The position numbers were made by a program, and so were the translations under genes. DNA of 64,000 bases from Candidatus Solirubrobacter pratensis (lineage in GTDB: Bacteria > Actinomycetota > Thermoleophilia > Solirubrobacterales > Solirubrobacteraceae), in NCBI RefSeq assembly GCF_000425945.1, contig NZ_AUEK01000007.1, positions 1 to 64,000 of the forward strand, read 5' to 3'. Below the pieces are notes generated by a model. It did no database searches. It saw only the letters and a list, made by a program, of their open reading frames with translations, and was not told the origin of the DNA. Shown here in pieces: positions 40,985 through 49,945 of this stretch (positions are counted from its first letter, which is position 1; each line of letters opens with the position of its first letter).

Positions 40985-43183
40985 GTGCCCGCCGATGCCG
41001 CGATCGACGCCCTGCTGGAGGGTCTCAACCCGCCGCAGCGGGAGGCTGTGCTGCACGGCGAAGGGCCGCTGCTGATCCTCGCGGGCGCCGGCTCGGGCAA
41101 GACGCGCGTGCTCACGCACCGGATCGCGTATCTGCTCCGTACCGGCCAGGCGCGCGCGTCGGAGATCCTGGCGATCACGTTCACCAACAAGGCCGCGCAG
41201 GAGATGCGCGACCGCGTCGAGCTGCTCGTCGGCCGCGCCACGCGCGCGATGTGGGTGATGACCTTCCACGCCGCCAGCGCCCGGATGCTCCGCAGCGACG
41301 CCGACAAGCTCGGCTACACGCGCCAGTTCACGATCTACGACGCCGCCGACTCGCGCCGGCTGATCAAAAAATGCCTGGACGATCTGGACATCGACGTCAA
41401 GCGCTTCACCCCGCGCGCGATGCAGTCCCAGATCTCCGACGCGAAGAACAAGCTCCGCTCCGCCGAGGACTACCGCCAGCTCGTCGGCTCCTACTTCGAG
41501 CAGACCGCGGCCGACGTCTACCAGCACTACGAGCGCGAGCTCGTGCGCATGAACGCGATGGACTTCGATGACCTGCTGTTCCGCTCGGTGAACCTGCTCG
41601 AGATGTTCCAGGAGGTCCGCGACCGCTACGCCCGCGCGTTCCGCTGGATCATGGTCGACGAGTACCAGGACACCAACCACGCCCAGTACCGCTGGCTCCA
41701 GCTGCTCTCGTCCGAGCACCGCAACCTCGCGGTGGTCGGCGACGACTCCCAGTCGATCTATGGCTTCCGCGGAGCGGATATCCAGAACATCTTGAGCTTT
41801 CAGGACGACTATCCCGACGCGGCCGTCGTGAAGCTCGAGCAGAACTACCGCTCGACGCAATACATCCTCGACGCCGCGAACGCGGTGATCGCGAACAACC
41901 GCGGGCAGATGTCCAAGCACCTCTGGACCGACGTGGGGGAGGGCGACCCCGTCCGGGTGCGCGAGATGAGCGACGAGCACGCGGAGGCCCGGTTCGTCGG
42001 CGCGGAGATCCAGCGGATGGTCGACGAGGGCGTCTCGCGGTCCGAGATCGCCGTCTTCTACCGCACCAACGCGCAGTCGCGGGTGCTGGAGGACATGCTG
42101 GTCCGCGCGCAGATCGGCTATCAGGTGATCGGCGGCACGAAGTTCTACGAGCGGGCCGAGATCCGTGACGCGATCGGCTATTTGACGTTCCTCGTCAACC
42201 CGCAGGACCAGAACGCGTTCACGCGGATCGCGAACTCGCCGCGCCGCGGGCTGGGGCAGACGTCGCTCTCGCGCGTGCTCGCCTACGCGGACGCCGAGGG
42301 CATCCCGGTGTGGGACGCGGCGGAGCAGGGCGACCGGATCCCCGCCCTGGGCACGGCCGCCAAGAAGGCGATCGGCCGCTTCATGAGCACGATGCAGCGC
42401 CTCAAGGAGCGCCTGGAGGGCGACGCGCCGGTCGGCGAGCTGCTCGAGGAGCTGCTGAGCGAGACCGGCTACGTGGATGCGCTGCGCGCCGAGCGCACGA
42501 TCGAGGCGCAGGGGCGGCTGGAGAACCTGGAGGAGCTCGTGCGCGTGGCGCGCGAGTACGACGCGGGCAATCCCGAGGGCTCGCTCGACGAGTTCCTGCA
42601 GCAGATCGCGCTGCTCGCCGACGCGGACACGATCCGCGACGACGAGGGCCTCGTGACCCTGATGACGCTCCACAACGCCAAGGGGCTCGAGTTCCCGATC
42701 GTCTTCATCATCGGCCTCGAGGACGGCGTGTTCCCGCACTCGCGCGCGGTCGAGGAGGGCAACGTCGAGGAAGAGCGCCGGCTCGCCTACGTCGGCCTCA
42801 CCCGCGCGATGCGCGACCTCACTCTCACATACGCCCGGCGGCGGATGTCGTTCGGCGGCGCGCAGTCGCTCGGCATGCGCTCCCGCTTCCTGGACGAGAT
42901 CCCGCGCGACCTGACCGACCAGCCGCAGCGCGCCGCCGCGGGCCTGCCGTCGCCCGGCCGGATCGCGTCCTGGTCCGGCGCCGCCGCGGCATCGGCAGAG
43001 GCGTCCGGCGCCGGCGACGGCGGCGGCCAGCTGTTCCGGATGGGCGACGACGTCGTCCACGCCGCGTTCGGGGACGGCGTCGTGACGGCGACCGAGCCCG
43101 GCGGCATCGTCGTCGTGCGCTTCGCGGACGACGGCTCGGAGCGCAAGCTGATGGCCGACTACGCCCCGATCCGCAGGCGCTGA
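40985..43183 (+). CDS. pcrA: UvrD/PcrA-type DNA helicase
   Basis: 732 residues from GTG 40985. Superfamily 1A 3'-to-5' helicase for repair and replication restart. Walker A AGAGSGKTRVLTHR (about 34-47), Ia FTNKAAQEM, Walker B MVDEYQDTNHAQYRW, motif III GDDSQSIYGFRGAD, motif IV QNYRSTQ, motif V TLHNAKGLEFPIVF, motif VI YVGLTRAM. The C-terminal segment GDDVVHAAFGDGVVTATE is the Tudor-like domain that PcrA uses to contact RNA polymerase. Normal length for PcrA. Confidence 0.96.
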   Translation: MPADAAIDALLEGLNPPQREAVLHGEGPLLILAGAGSGKTRVLTHRIAYLLRTGQARASEILAITFTNKAAQEMRDRVELLVGRATRAMWVMTFHAASARMLRSDADKLGYTRQFTIYDAADSRRLIKKCLDDLDIDVKRFTPRAMQSQISDAKNKLRSAEDYRQLVGSYFEQTAADVYQHYERELVRMNAMDFDDLLFRSVNLLEMFQEVRDRYARAFRWIMVDEYQDTNHAQYRWLQLLSSEHRNLAVVGDDSQSIYGFRGADIQNILSFQDDYPDAAVVKLEQNYRSTQYILDAANAVIANNRGQMSKHLWTDVGEGDPVRVREMSDEHAEARFVGAEIQRMVDEGVSRSEIAVFYRTNAQSRVLEDMLVRAQIGYQVIGGTKFYERAEIRDAIGYLTFLVNPQDQNAFTRIANSPRRGLGQTSLSRVLAYADAEGIPVWDAAEQGDRIPALGTAAKKAIGRFMSTMQRLKERLEGDAPVGELLEELLSETGYVDALRAERTIEAQGRLENLEELVRVAREYDAGNPEGSLDEFLQQIALLADADTIRDDEGLVTLMTLHNAKGLEFPIVFIIGLEDGVFPHSRAVEEGNVEEERRLAYVGLTRAMRDLTLTYARRRMSFGGAQSLGMRSRFLDEIPRDLTDQPQRAAAGLPSPGRIASWSGAAAASAEASGAGDGGGQLFRMGDDVVHAAFGDGVVTATEPGGIVVVRFADDGSERKLMADYAPIRRR

Positions 43184-43208
43184 GCCCGGGCTCGAACCCC
43201 GTAAGGGG
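43182..43208 (+). terminator. Tandem hairpins after pcrA
   Basis: GAGCCCGGGCTC (43182-43193) is a perfect 12-bp palindrome starting in the pcrA stop codon. CCCC-GTAA-GGGG (43197-43208) follows at once. No T-run. Confidence 0.4.
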
Positions 43209-43243
43209 CGGATAGCCACACAGTGGCGCGCGCGACGCCTGCA

Positions 43244-43249
43244 TAGGCT
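43244..43249 (+). promoter_or_regulatory. -10-like TAGGCT before the MFS gene
   Basis: TAGGCT is 10 nt before the GTG at 43260, with no Shine-Dalgarno. Same hexamer as before argG and cysK. Confidence 0.45.
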
Positions 43250-43259
43250 GAAGTGGTCC

Positions 43260-44402
43260 GTGCGCCGCCTCCTGCTCTTCGCCTCGCTCGTCGTCCTCGT
43301 GGACACGTCGTTCTATGCGGCGATCACGCCGCTGCTGCCTGACCTGACCGACAAGTACGGGCTGTCGAAGACCGGCGCGGGCATCCTCGCCGCCGCCTAT
43401 CCCGCCGGCACGTTCGCCGGCGGCCTGCCCGGCGGCTGGCTCGCCGCGCGCGTCGGCGTGAAGCCGACCGTGCTGGTCGGGCTCGCGCTGATGACGATCT
43501 CGAGCATCGGCTTCGCGTTCGCCGACAGCATCCTGATGCTCGATCTCGCGCGGTTCGTCCAGGGCGTCGGCGGCGCCGCCTCGTGGGCCGGCGCGATGGC
43601 GTGGATCGCCGGCGCGGCGCCGCGCGAGCAGCGTGGGCAGATGATCGGCTCCGCGATGGGCGCGGCGATCGCGGGCGCGCTGCTCGGCCCCGTGATCGGC
43701 GTCGCCGCCGACCTCGTGGGCTTCGAGCTGGTGTTCTGCTCGGTCGGCGTCGTCGGCATCGCCCTGATGGCGTGGACCGTGAGCATGCCCGCCGCCCAGC
43801 TCGAGGGCGACAGCTCGCTCCGCGGCCTGCTGCGCTCGCTCTCCGACGGCCGCATCCGCGTCTCGCTCGCGCTCATCACGATCCCGGGGCTGATGTTCGG
43901 AACGCTCAGCGTGCTCGGGCCGCTGCGGCTGGACGAGCTCGGCGCCGGCGCCGCCGCGATCGGCGCGACGTGGCTGCTCGCCGCCGGCCTGGAGGCGATC
44001 GTGAGCCCGCTCGCCGGCCGCTTCTCCGATCGCCGCGGCCGGCTGGCGCCGATGCTCGGCGGGCTTGCGGGAGGCGCCGTCGCCTTCGCCCTGCTGCCGT
44101 GGCCTCAGACCGCCGCCCTGTTCGCGGTGCTCGTCGTGGTCGGGACGCCGGTGGTCGGGCTGCTGTGGGCGCCGTCGATGGCGATGCTGTCCGACGGCGC
44201 CGAAGCGGTCGGCCTCGAGCAGGGCCTCGCCTTCGGCCTGATGAACCTCACGTGGGCGACGGGGCAGACGCTCGGCGACGTCGGCGGCTCCAGCCTCGGC
44301 GAAGCCGCGGGCGACAAGGTCGCCTACCTGGTGCTGTCCGGCGTCTGCCTGCTCCTCTTCGCGACCCTGCGCTCGCGCGCGCCGCGCCTGGCGACCGCAT
44401 GA
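43260..44402 (+). CDS. Major facilitator superfamily transporter
   Basis: 380 residues with about 11-12 helices. Starts RRLLLFASLVVLVDTSFYAA, and has loop 2-3 GGWLAARVGVKPTV and a second-half SDRRGRLAPMLGG, the two MFS signature loops. It resembles drug/metabolite efflux members (DHA1-like). Slightly short for the family, but both halves are present. The stop overlaps the methyltransferase start as ATGA, so the two are co-translated. The substrate is unknown. Confidence 0.88.
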   Translation: MRRLLLFASLVVLVDTSFYAAITPLLPDLTDKYGLSKTGAGILAAAYPAGTFAGGLPGGWLAARVGVKPTVLVGLALMTISSIGFAFADSILMLDLARFVQGVGGAASWAGAMAWIAGAAPREQRGQMIGSAMGAAIAGALLGPVIGVAADLVGFELVFCSVGVVGIALMAWTVSMPAAQLEGDSSLRGLLRSLSDGRIRVSLALITIPGLMFGTLSVLGPLRLDELGAGAAAIGATWLLAAGLEAIVSPLAGRFSDRRGRLAPMLGGLAGGAVAFALLPWPQTAALFAVLVVVGTPVVGLLWAPSMAMLSDGAEAVGLEQGLAFGLMNLTWATGQTLGDVGGSSLGEAAGDKVAYLVLSGVCLLLFATLRSRAPRLATA

Positions 44403-45190
44403 GCGCCTACGTCCACGGCTACGAGCCGCGCGAGACCGAGCGTCTGAGCGACCAGGCCGGCACGCTCGTCGAGTTGCTGCACGGAGACACGGCATATCCC
44501 ACCGGCGCGCGAGTGCTCGAGGCCGGCTGCGGCGTCGGCGCCCAGACCGTGACGCTGGCGCAGCGGAGCCCGCAGGCGCGCTTCACGTCGGTCGACATCT
44601 CCGCCGAGTCCGTCGAGGAGGCCCGCCGCCGCACCGCGGCGTACCCCAACGTCGAGGTGCGCCAAGGCGACATCCTCGCGCTCGAATACGAGCCTGCGTC
44701 CTTCGACCACCTCTTCGTCTGCTTCGTGCTCGAGCATCTCGCCCGTCCGGCCGAGGCGCTCCGGACGCTCATGCGGCTGGTCAAGCCCGGCGGAAGCGTG
44801 ACGGTGATCGAGGGGGACCACGGCTCGGCCTACTTCCATCCCGACAGCTCGGCCGCCCACGAGGCGATCCGCTGCCAGGTCGAGCTGCAGCGGCGCGCCG
44901 GCGGCGACTCCGAGATCGGCCGGCAGGTGCAGCCGCTGCTCGTCGCCGCCGGGCTGGAGCGCGCGAGCGTCTCGCCGCGGCTGGTCTACGTCGATCCGAG
45001 CCGGCCCGATCTCGCCGACGGCTTCACCCGCCGCACCTTCACGGCGATGATCGAGGGCGTGCGCGAGCCGGCGCTTGCCGCCGGCTTGATCGCGCCGGAG
45101 CGCTTCGACGAGGGCGTCGAGGCGCTCCTGCGCACCACCGTGTTCTGTTACACGTTCTTCAAGGGCGTCGGCTACCGCCCGGCGGCGTAG
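44399..45190 (+). CDS. SAM-dependent methyltransferase
   Basis: 263 residues from ATG 44399. Class I fold: motif I VLEAGCGVGAQTVTLAQ (about 40-56), motif II SVDISAESVEEARRR, a motif III-like FDHLFVCFVLEHLARP, and KPGGSVTVIEGDHG. The C-terminal half (ETSRTFTAMIEGVREPAL-like region ending YTFFKGVGYRPAA) is as in UbiE-like small-molecule methyltransferases. Coupled to the MFS gene, it may modify the transported compound. The 3' end overlaps the convergent gamma-glutamyltransferase gene by 19 bp. Confidence 0.85.
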   Translation: MSAYVHGYEPRETERLSDQAGTLVELLHGDTAYPTGARVLEAGCGVGAQTVTLAQRSPQARFTSVDISAESVEEARRRTAAYPNVEVRQGDILALEYEPASFDHLFVCFVLEHLARPAEALRTLMRLVKPGGSVTVIEGDHGSAYFHPDSSAAHEAIRCQVELQRRAGGDSEIGRQVQPLLVAAGLERASVSPRLVYVDPSRPDLADGFTRRTFTAMIEGVREPALAAGLIAPERFDEGVEALLRTTVFCYTFFKGVGYRPAA

Positions 45191-46869
45191 CCCTGCATCC
45201 CGCGCGGGTTCGCGCCCGCGCGCAGCAGGCCGTCCGGGGCGCGCGAGATCGCGCTGAGCCGCCCGAGCGACCATGGCCCGCCAACTTCGACGTGATGCCC
45301 GCGCCGCCGCAGCTCCTCGATCGTGGCCTCCGGCGCGCGCGCCTCGATCTCCACCCGCAGCGGCTCCGCCTCGCGCGGATAGAACGAGCTCGGGAAGTGG
45401 GTCGTGTGGAACATCGGCGCGTCGATCGCCGCCTGCAGGTCGCGCCCGAACACCACGTGCGCGAGGAAGAGCTCGAACGACCACTGGTCCTGCTGGTCGC
45501 CGCCCGGGGTGCCGAACGCGAGCACGGTCCCGTCCTCGTGCACCGCCATCGAGGGCGAGAGCGTGGTCCGCGGCCGGCGGCCGGGCTCGAGCGAGGCGGG
45601 AAGGCCCTCTTCGAGCCAGAACATCTGCGCGCGCGTGCCGAGGCAGAACCCGAGCTCCGGGATCGTGGGCGCGCTCTGCAGCCAGCCGCCGCTCGGCGTC
45701 GCCGAGACGAGATTGCCCCAGCGGTCGGCGACGTCGAGGTGGCAGGTGTCGCCGCGCGTCGGCTCGCCGACGCCGGCCGCGGCGCCGGCGGGCGCGGCGA
45801 TCGTGGGCAGCCGCGGATCGGGTCCGCCCGGCCGCAGCTCGGCGGACGCGGTGCCGGAGATCAGCGCCCGCCGCTCGTCGGCGTAGTCGCGCGAGAGCAG
45901 GAGCTCCAGCGGGACGGGAGCCGAGTCGCCGTACCACGCCTCGCGGTCGGCGAACGCGAGCTTCGCGCCCTCGATCACGGTGTGGACGTGGTCGGGCCCG
46001 AGGAAGTCGCCGAGGTCGACGCCGTCGAGCAGCGCGAGCTGCTGGAGGAAGACGGGGCCCTGGCCCCACGGCCCGGTCTTCGACACGTGCCAGCCGCCGA
46101 AGCCGAGCGAGGCGGGCGCCTCGTAGCCGGCGCCGAAGCCGGCGAGGTCGTCCGCCGTCAGCACGCCCGCGTGCCGCTCGCCCGAGCTGTCGAGCACCGG
46201 CCGCCGCATGGCCGCGGCGAGCGCCTCGGCGACGAAGCCGCGGTACCACGCGTCGCGCGCGGCGTCGATCCGTGCCTCGCGCGACGGTCCCACGGCCTCG
46301 CGGACGATCCGCTCGTACGTATCGGCCAGCGCCGGGTTGCGCAACCGGTCGCCGCGCTGCAGCCACAGCGCCGCGGAGGTCTCCCATTCGCGCAGCAGTG
46401 GCTCGGCGCGCGCGATCGTCGAGCGGATCGCGGGCAGCGCGGGAAACCCGTCGCGGGCGTAGCCGATCGCGAAGGCGGCGACGTCGGCGAGCTCGAACGT
46501 CCCGTGGTCGCGCAGCAGCAGCATCCAGGCGTCGAACGCGCCGGGGACGCACGCGGCGAGGTGCCCGGTCCCAGGGACCAGCTCCAGCCCGAGGTCGCGG
46601 TAGGCGCCGATCGTCGCGCCGGCCGGCGCCGGGCCTTGGCCGCAGATCACGCGGACCTGCGAGCCGTCCCACAGCAGCAGCGGCAGATCGCCGCCCGGCC
46701 CGTTCATGTGCGGCTCGAGGACCTGCAGCGACAGCCCGGCCGCGACCGCCGCGTCGAACGCGTTCCCGCCCCGCTCGAGCACGGCCATCCCGGCCGCCGT
46801 GGCGAGCCAGTGCGTGGAGGCGACCATTCCGAACGTCCCGCTCAGCTCGGGACGGGTCGTGAAGCTCAT
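45172..46869 (-). CDS. Gamma-glutamyltransferase family protein
   Basis: 565 residues from ATG 46869. Ntn-hydrolase of the GGT family: AVLERGGNAFDAAVAAGLS, NGPGGDLPLLLWDG, EGAKLAFADREAWYGD, the processing site GDTCHLDVADRWGNLVS (Thr about 375), SPSMAVHEDGTVLAFGTPGGD and IDAPMFHTTHFPSSFYP. The site reads DTCH rather than the usual DTTH/DTSH. There is no signal peptide, unlike periplasmic GGT, so this is likely a cytosolic acylase or oxamate amidohydrolase-like member. TAGCGT lies 7 nt before the start. Confidence 0.88.
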   Translation of the reverse strand: MSFTTRPELSGTFGMVASTHWLATAAGMAVLERGGNAFDAAVAAGLSLQVLEPHMNGPGGDLPLLLWDGSQVRVICGQGPAPAGATIGAYRDLGLELVPGTGHLAACVPGAFDAWMLLLRDHGTFELADVAAFAIGYARDGFPALPAIRSTIARAEPLLREWETSAALWLQRGDRLRNPALADTYERIVREAVGPSREARIDAARDAWYRGFVAEALAAAMRRPVLDSSGERHAGVLTADDLAGFGAGYEAPASLGFGGWHVSKTGPWGQGPVFLQQLALLDGVDLGDFLGPDHVHTVIEGAKLAFADREAWYGDSAPVPLELLLSRDYADERRALISGTASAELRPGGPDPRLPTIAAPAGAAAGVGEPTRGDTCHLDVADRWGNLVSATPSGGWLQSAPTIPELGFCLGTRAQMFWLEEGLPASLEPGRRPRTTLSPSMAVHEDGTVLAFGTPGGDQQDQWSFELFLAHVVFGRDLQAAIDAPMFHTTHFPSSFYPREAEPLRVEIEARAPEATIEELRRRGHHVEVGGPWSLGRLSAISRAPDGLLRAGANPRGMQGYAAGR

Positions 46870-46876
46870 AAGTAAG

Positions 46877-46886
46877 ACGCTAGCCT
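46877..46886. promoter_or_regulatory. Overlapping divergent -10 hexamers (GGT / folD)
   Basis: TAGCGT (minus, 46882-46877) and TAGCCT (plus, 46881-46886) share two bases at the CTAG core. They lie 7 nt and 12 nt from their start codons. The whole intergenic gap is 29 bp. Confidence 0.45.
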
Positions 46887-46898
46887 GGCGCGCTGCTG

Positions 46899-47744
46899 AT
46901 GGCAGAACTGATTGACGGCAAGGCGATCGCGCAGCAGGTCCGGGACGAGGTGCGCGAAGAGGTCGCGGCGTGGGTCGCCGCGGGCCACGAACCTCCCGGA
47001 CTGGCGACCGTCCTGGTGGGTGACGATCCCGCTTCGGCGATCTACGTGGGCGGCAAGCAGAAGGCGAGCGCCGAGGTCGGCATCCGCGGCTTCGACCATC
47101 GCCTGCCCGCCGACGCGCCGCACGACGAGGTCGCGCGGGTGCTCGACGAGCTCAACGCCGATCCGGCCGTGTCGGGCATCCTGCTCCAGCTCCCGACGCC
47201 GCCACAGGTCGACGGCGGCGCGCTGTCGGAGACGATCGCGCCGGGCAAGGACGTCGACGGGCTGACGCCGATCTCGGTGGGCCTGCTCAACAAGGCCCGC
47301 CCCGGCCTGCGCCCCTGCACGCCGAGCGGCGTGATGGAGCTGCTGCGCCGCCACGGCGTGGACCTCCAGGGCGCCGAGGCGGTCGTCGTCGGCCGCTCGG
47401 ACCTCGTCGGCAAGCCGATGTCCGCGCTGCTGCTGCAGGCTAACGCGACGGTCACCGTCTGCCACTCGCGCACGCGCGACCTGGCCGAGGTGTGCCGCCG
47501 CGCCGACGTGCTGGTCGCCGCCGTCGGCGTCGCGAACCTTGTGCGCGGCGACTGGGTCAAGGAAGGTTCCGTCGTGATCGACGTGGGGATGAACCGCACC
47601 GAGGCCGGCCTGACCGGCGACGTGGACTTCGCAGGCGCGAGCGAGCGCGCGCGGCTGATCACGCCGGTCCCAGGCGGCGTCGGCCCGATGACGATCGCGA
47701 TGCTGCTCAAGAACACCGTGCTGGCGGCGAAAGCGGCGGCATGA
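46899..47744 (+). CDS. folD: Bifunctional methylenetetrahydrofolate dehydrogenase/cyclohydrolase
   Basis: 281 residues. Interconverts 5,10-methylene-, methenyl- and 10-formyl-tetrahydrofolate with NADP. Catalytic lysine in YVGGKQKASAEVGI (Lys about 54), signature QLPTPPQVDG, KDVDGLTPISVGLL, NADP-binding VVVGRSDLVGKPMSALLL and C-terminal PVPGGVGPMTIAMLLKNT. Normal length. The stop overlaps the next small membrane gene as ATGA. Confidence 0.96.
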   Translation: MAELIDGKAIAQQVRDEVREEVAAWVAAGHEPPGLATVLVGDDPASAIYVGGKQKASAEVGIRGFDHRLPADAPHDEVARVLDELNADPAVSGILLQLPTPPQVDGGALSETIAPGKDVDGLTPISVGLLNKARPGLRPCTPSGVMELLRRHGVDLQGAEAVVVGRSDLVGKPMSALLLQANATVTVCHSRTRDLAEVCRRADVLVAAVGVANLVRGDWVKEGSVVIDVGMNRTEAGLTGDVDFAGASERARLITPVPGGVGPMTIAMLLKNTVLAAKAAA

Positions 47745-48238
47745 GCCGCCTGCGGCCCGCGGACGTGCTCGCCGGCGTCGGCGGCACCGTCCTGCTCGGG
47801 TCGCTGTGGCTGACGTGGTACGGGTTTGCCGCGGGGGTGCTGATCGGGCCGGGAGGCGACGCCGTGCTCTTCGGCGCGAACGATCGCCACGTGCCCGCTC
47901 TCACGGCCTGGGAGGCGTTCTCCGTCACCGACGTCCTGCTCGCGCTCTTCGCCCTGCTCGCCATCGGCGTCCCGCTCACGTCGGCCCTCGCCCGCGGCCC
48001 CGCCAAGCCCGTCGCCTTCACCGTGCTCGGCAGCGTCGGTGGCGTCCTCGCCGTCCTGCTGGTGCTCTATCGGCTCCTCGACCAGCCGGGTTCGAATGCG
48101 CTCGTGGCCGTCAAGGCCGGGGCCTGGATCGGCCTGGCCGGGGCGGTCCTGACGCTCGTGGGCTGCTGGCTCGCGATGGCCGACGACCGCACCCCGGGCG
48201 CCGCGCCGCCGCAGGTCCCACGACGCCCCGCGCCCTAA
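47741..48238 (+). CDS. Four-helix membrane protein of unknown function
   Basis: 165 residues from ATG 47741. Four hydrophobic helices: about 8-25 (ADVLAGVGGTVLLGSLWL), 65-85 (DVLLALFALLAIGVPL), 95-115 (VLGSVGGVLAVLLVLYRLL) and 130-147 (GAWIGLAGAVLTLVGCW). An exposed loop lies between helices 1 and 2. It ends with a Pro-rich cytosolic tail. I know no function. Coupled to folD by ATGA, which is probably positional rather than functional. Confidence 0.7.
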   Translation: MSRLRPADVLAGVGGTVLLGSLWLTWYGFAAGVLIGPGGDAVLFGANDRHVPALTAWEAFSVTDVLLALFALLAIGVPLTSALARGPAKPVAFTVLGSVGGVLAVLLVLYRLLDQPGSNALVAVKAGAWIGLAGAVLTLVGCWLAMADDRTPGAAPPQVPRRPAP

Positions 48239-48241
48239 ACT
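48236..48241 (+). promoter_or_regulatory. -10-like TAAACT before gatC
   Basis: TAAACT begins in the preceding stop codon and lies 10 nt before the gatC ATG; no Shine-Dalgarno is seen. Confidence 0.4.
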
Positions 48242-48251
48242 CCCCGGCCGA

Positions 48252-48542
48252 ATGCTGAGCCGAGACCAGGTCCTGCACGTCGCCCGCCTCGCCCGCCTCG
48301 AGCTGTCCGAAGAGGAGATCGAGCGCTTCTCGGGCGAGCTCTCGAAGGTGCTCGACTACGTCGAGACGATCGAGGAGCTCGGGGGGCTGGACGACGTCCC
48401 GCCCACCTCCCACGTCGTCGACGTCGAGAACGCGCTGCGCGCCGACGAGCCGCGCCCCTCGATCCCCGTCGAGAGGGCACTGGAGAGCGCGCCGGACGCC
48501 GCGCAGGGCGGGTTCCGCGTGCCCAGTCCGGGGGCCGCATGA
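48252..48542 (+). CDS. gatC: Asp/Glu-tRNA amidotransferase subunit C
   Basis: 96 residues, normal for Gat[35 protein letters not shown], then the belt segment [19 protein letters not shown]. GatC stabilises the GatAB complex that converts Glu-tRNA-Gln (and Asp-tRNA-Asn) to the amide form. The stop overlaps gatA as ATGA. Confidence 0.95.
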   Translation: MLSRDQVLHVARLARLELSEEEIERFSGELSKVLDYVETIEELGGLDDVPPTSHVVDVENALRADEPRPSIPVERALESAPDAAQGGFRVPSPGAA

Positions 48543-49945
48543 TCGAATACACCGCCGCGCAGGCCGCCGAGCTGATCCGCACCGGCGAGCTCGACGCCGC
48601 CGAGTACTTTGACTTCTACCGGCGGCGCGCCGCCGGCGACGACCTGAACTCGTACATCTGGGTGGCAGGCGAGACGCCGCAGCTCGACACCGCCGCGACC
48701 CTCGCCGGCGTCCCGATCGCGGTCAAGGACCTCTTCTGCACCGAGGGCATCCCGAGCCAGGCCGGCTCGAAGATCCTCGAGGACTACCGGCCGCCGTACA
48801 CCGCGACGTCGGTCCGCAAGCTCGCCGAGGCCGGTGCGACGCTGCTCGGCAAGACCAACCAGGACGAGTTCGCGATGGGCTCCTCCACCGAGAACTCCGC
48901 CTACGGCCCGACGCTGAACCCGTGGGACCGCATGCGCGTCCCCGGCGGCTCGTCGGGAGGCAGCGCGGCCGCCGTCGCCGCGGGTACCGCGCCCTGGTCG
49001 ATCGGCACCGACACGGGCGGCTCGATCCGCCAGCCCGCCGCGCTCTGCGGCATCGTGGGGCTCAAGCCGACGTACGGCGCGATCTCGCGCTACGGCATGA
49101 TCGCGTTCGCCTCCTCCCTCGACCAGGCGGGGCCGTTCACGCGCGACGTCACCGACGCCGCGCTGTTGCTGCAGGCGATGGCCGGCCCCGACCCGTGCGA
49201 CTCGACCTCGATCGGCCTCCCGGAGCCGGTCGCGCTGCCCACGGCGACCGACCTCAAGGGCATCCGCCTCGGCGTCCCCGAGGAGCTCACCGGCGAGGGC
49301 ATCGAGCCGGGGGTGATGAAGGCCTTCAACGAGACGCTCGACCTCGCGCGCGCGCTCGGCGCGACGATCGAGACGACGTCGCTCACGCACGCGGCGCACG
49401 CGCTCGCCGCCTACTACCTGATCGCCCCGGCGGAGTGCAGCTCCAACCTCGCCCGCTACGACGGCGTCCGCTACGGGATGCGCGCCGATCACGGCGGCGG
49501 ACTGCTCGGCATGTACACGGCGACGCGCGAGGCAGGCTTCGGCGCCGAGGTCAAGCGCCGCGTGCTGATCGGTACCTACGCGCTGTCCTCCGGCTACTAC
49601 GACGCCTACTACGGCAAGGCCCAGAAGGTCCGCACGCTGATCTCGCGCGACTTCGACACCGCCTGGGGGAGCTTCGACTTCATCGTCACGCCGACCTCGC
49701 CGGGCGTCGCGTTCGAGCTCGGCGCCAAGACGGCGGACCCGCTGGCGATGTACCTCAACGACTTCTGCACGGTGCCGATGTCGCTCGCCGGCATCCCGGC
49801 GATCTCGATCCCCAACGGGCTCTCCGAGGGTCTCCCGGTCGGGTTCCAGATCGCGGGGCCGGCGTTCAGCGAGAACCGCATCCTCGACGCGGCGCACGCG
49901 CTCGAGAAGGCGATCGGCTTCGACGCCTCAGGAGCGCGGGCATGA
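48539..49945 (+). CDS. gatA: Asp/Glu-tRNA amidotransferase subunit A
   Basis: 468 residues. Amidase-signature enzyme that releases ammonia from glutamine. The catalytic Lys is in [11 protein letters not shown] (about 63), the cis-Ser in [14 protein letters not shown] and the nucleophile Ser in [17 protein letters not shown]. The N-terminal GatC-binding helix is present. It overlaps gatC and gatB by ATGA at both ends, fixing equal translation of the three subunits. Confidence 0.96.
   Translation: MIEYTAAQAAELIRTGELDAAEYFDFYRRRAAGDDLNSYIWVAGETPQLDTAATLAGVPIAVKDLFCTEGIPSQAGSKILEDYRPPYTATSVRKLAEAGATLLGKTNQDEFAMGSSTENSAYGPTLNPWDRMRVPGGSSGGSAAAVAAGTAPWSIGTDTGGSIRQPAALCGIVGLKPTYGAISRYGMIAFASSLDQAGPFTRDVTDAALLLQAMAGPDPCDSTSIGLPEPVALPTATDLKGIRLGVPEELTGEGIEPGVMKAFNETLDLARALGATIETTSLTHAAHALAAYYLIAPAECSSNLARYDGVRYGMRADHGGGLLGMYTATREAGFGAEVKRRVLIGTYALSSGYYDAYYGKAQKVRTLISRDFDTAWGSFDFIVTPTSPGVAFELGAKTADPLAMYLNDFCTVPMSLAGIPAISIPNGLSEGLPVGFQIAGPAFSENRILDAAHALEKAIGFDASGARA

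Noticed and set aside
43182..43220. Minus-strand text resembling a tRNA T-arm (GGGGTTCGAGCCCG)
   Set aside because: No acceptor, D or anticodon arm can be formed around it. It is made by the two small hairpins after pcrA.
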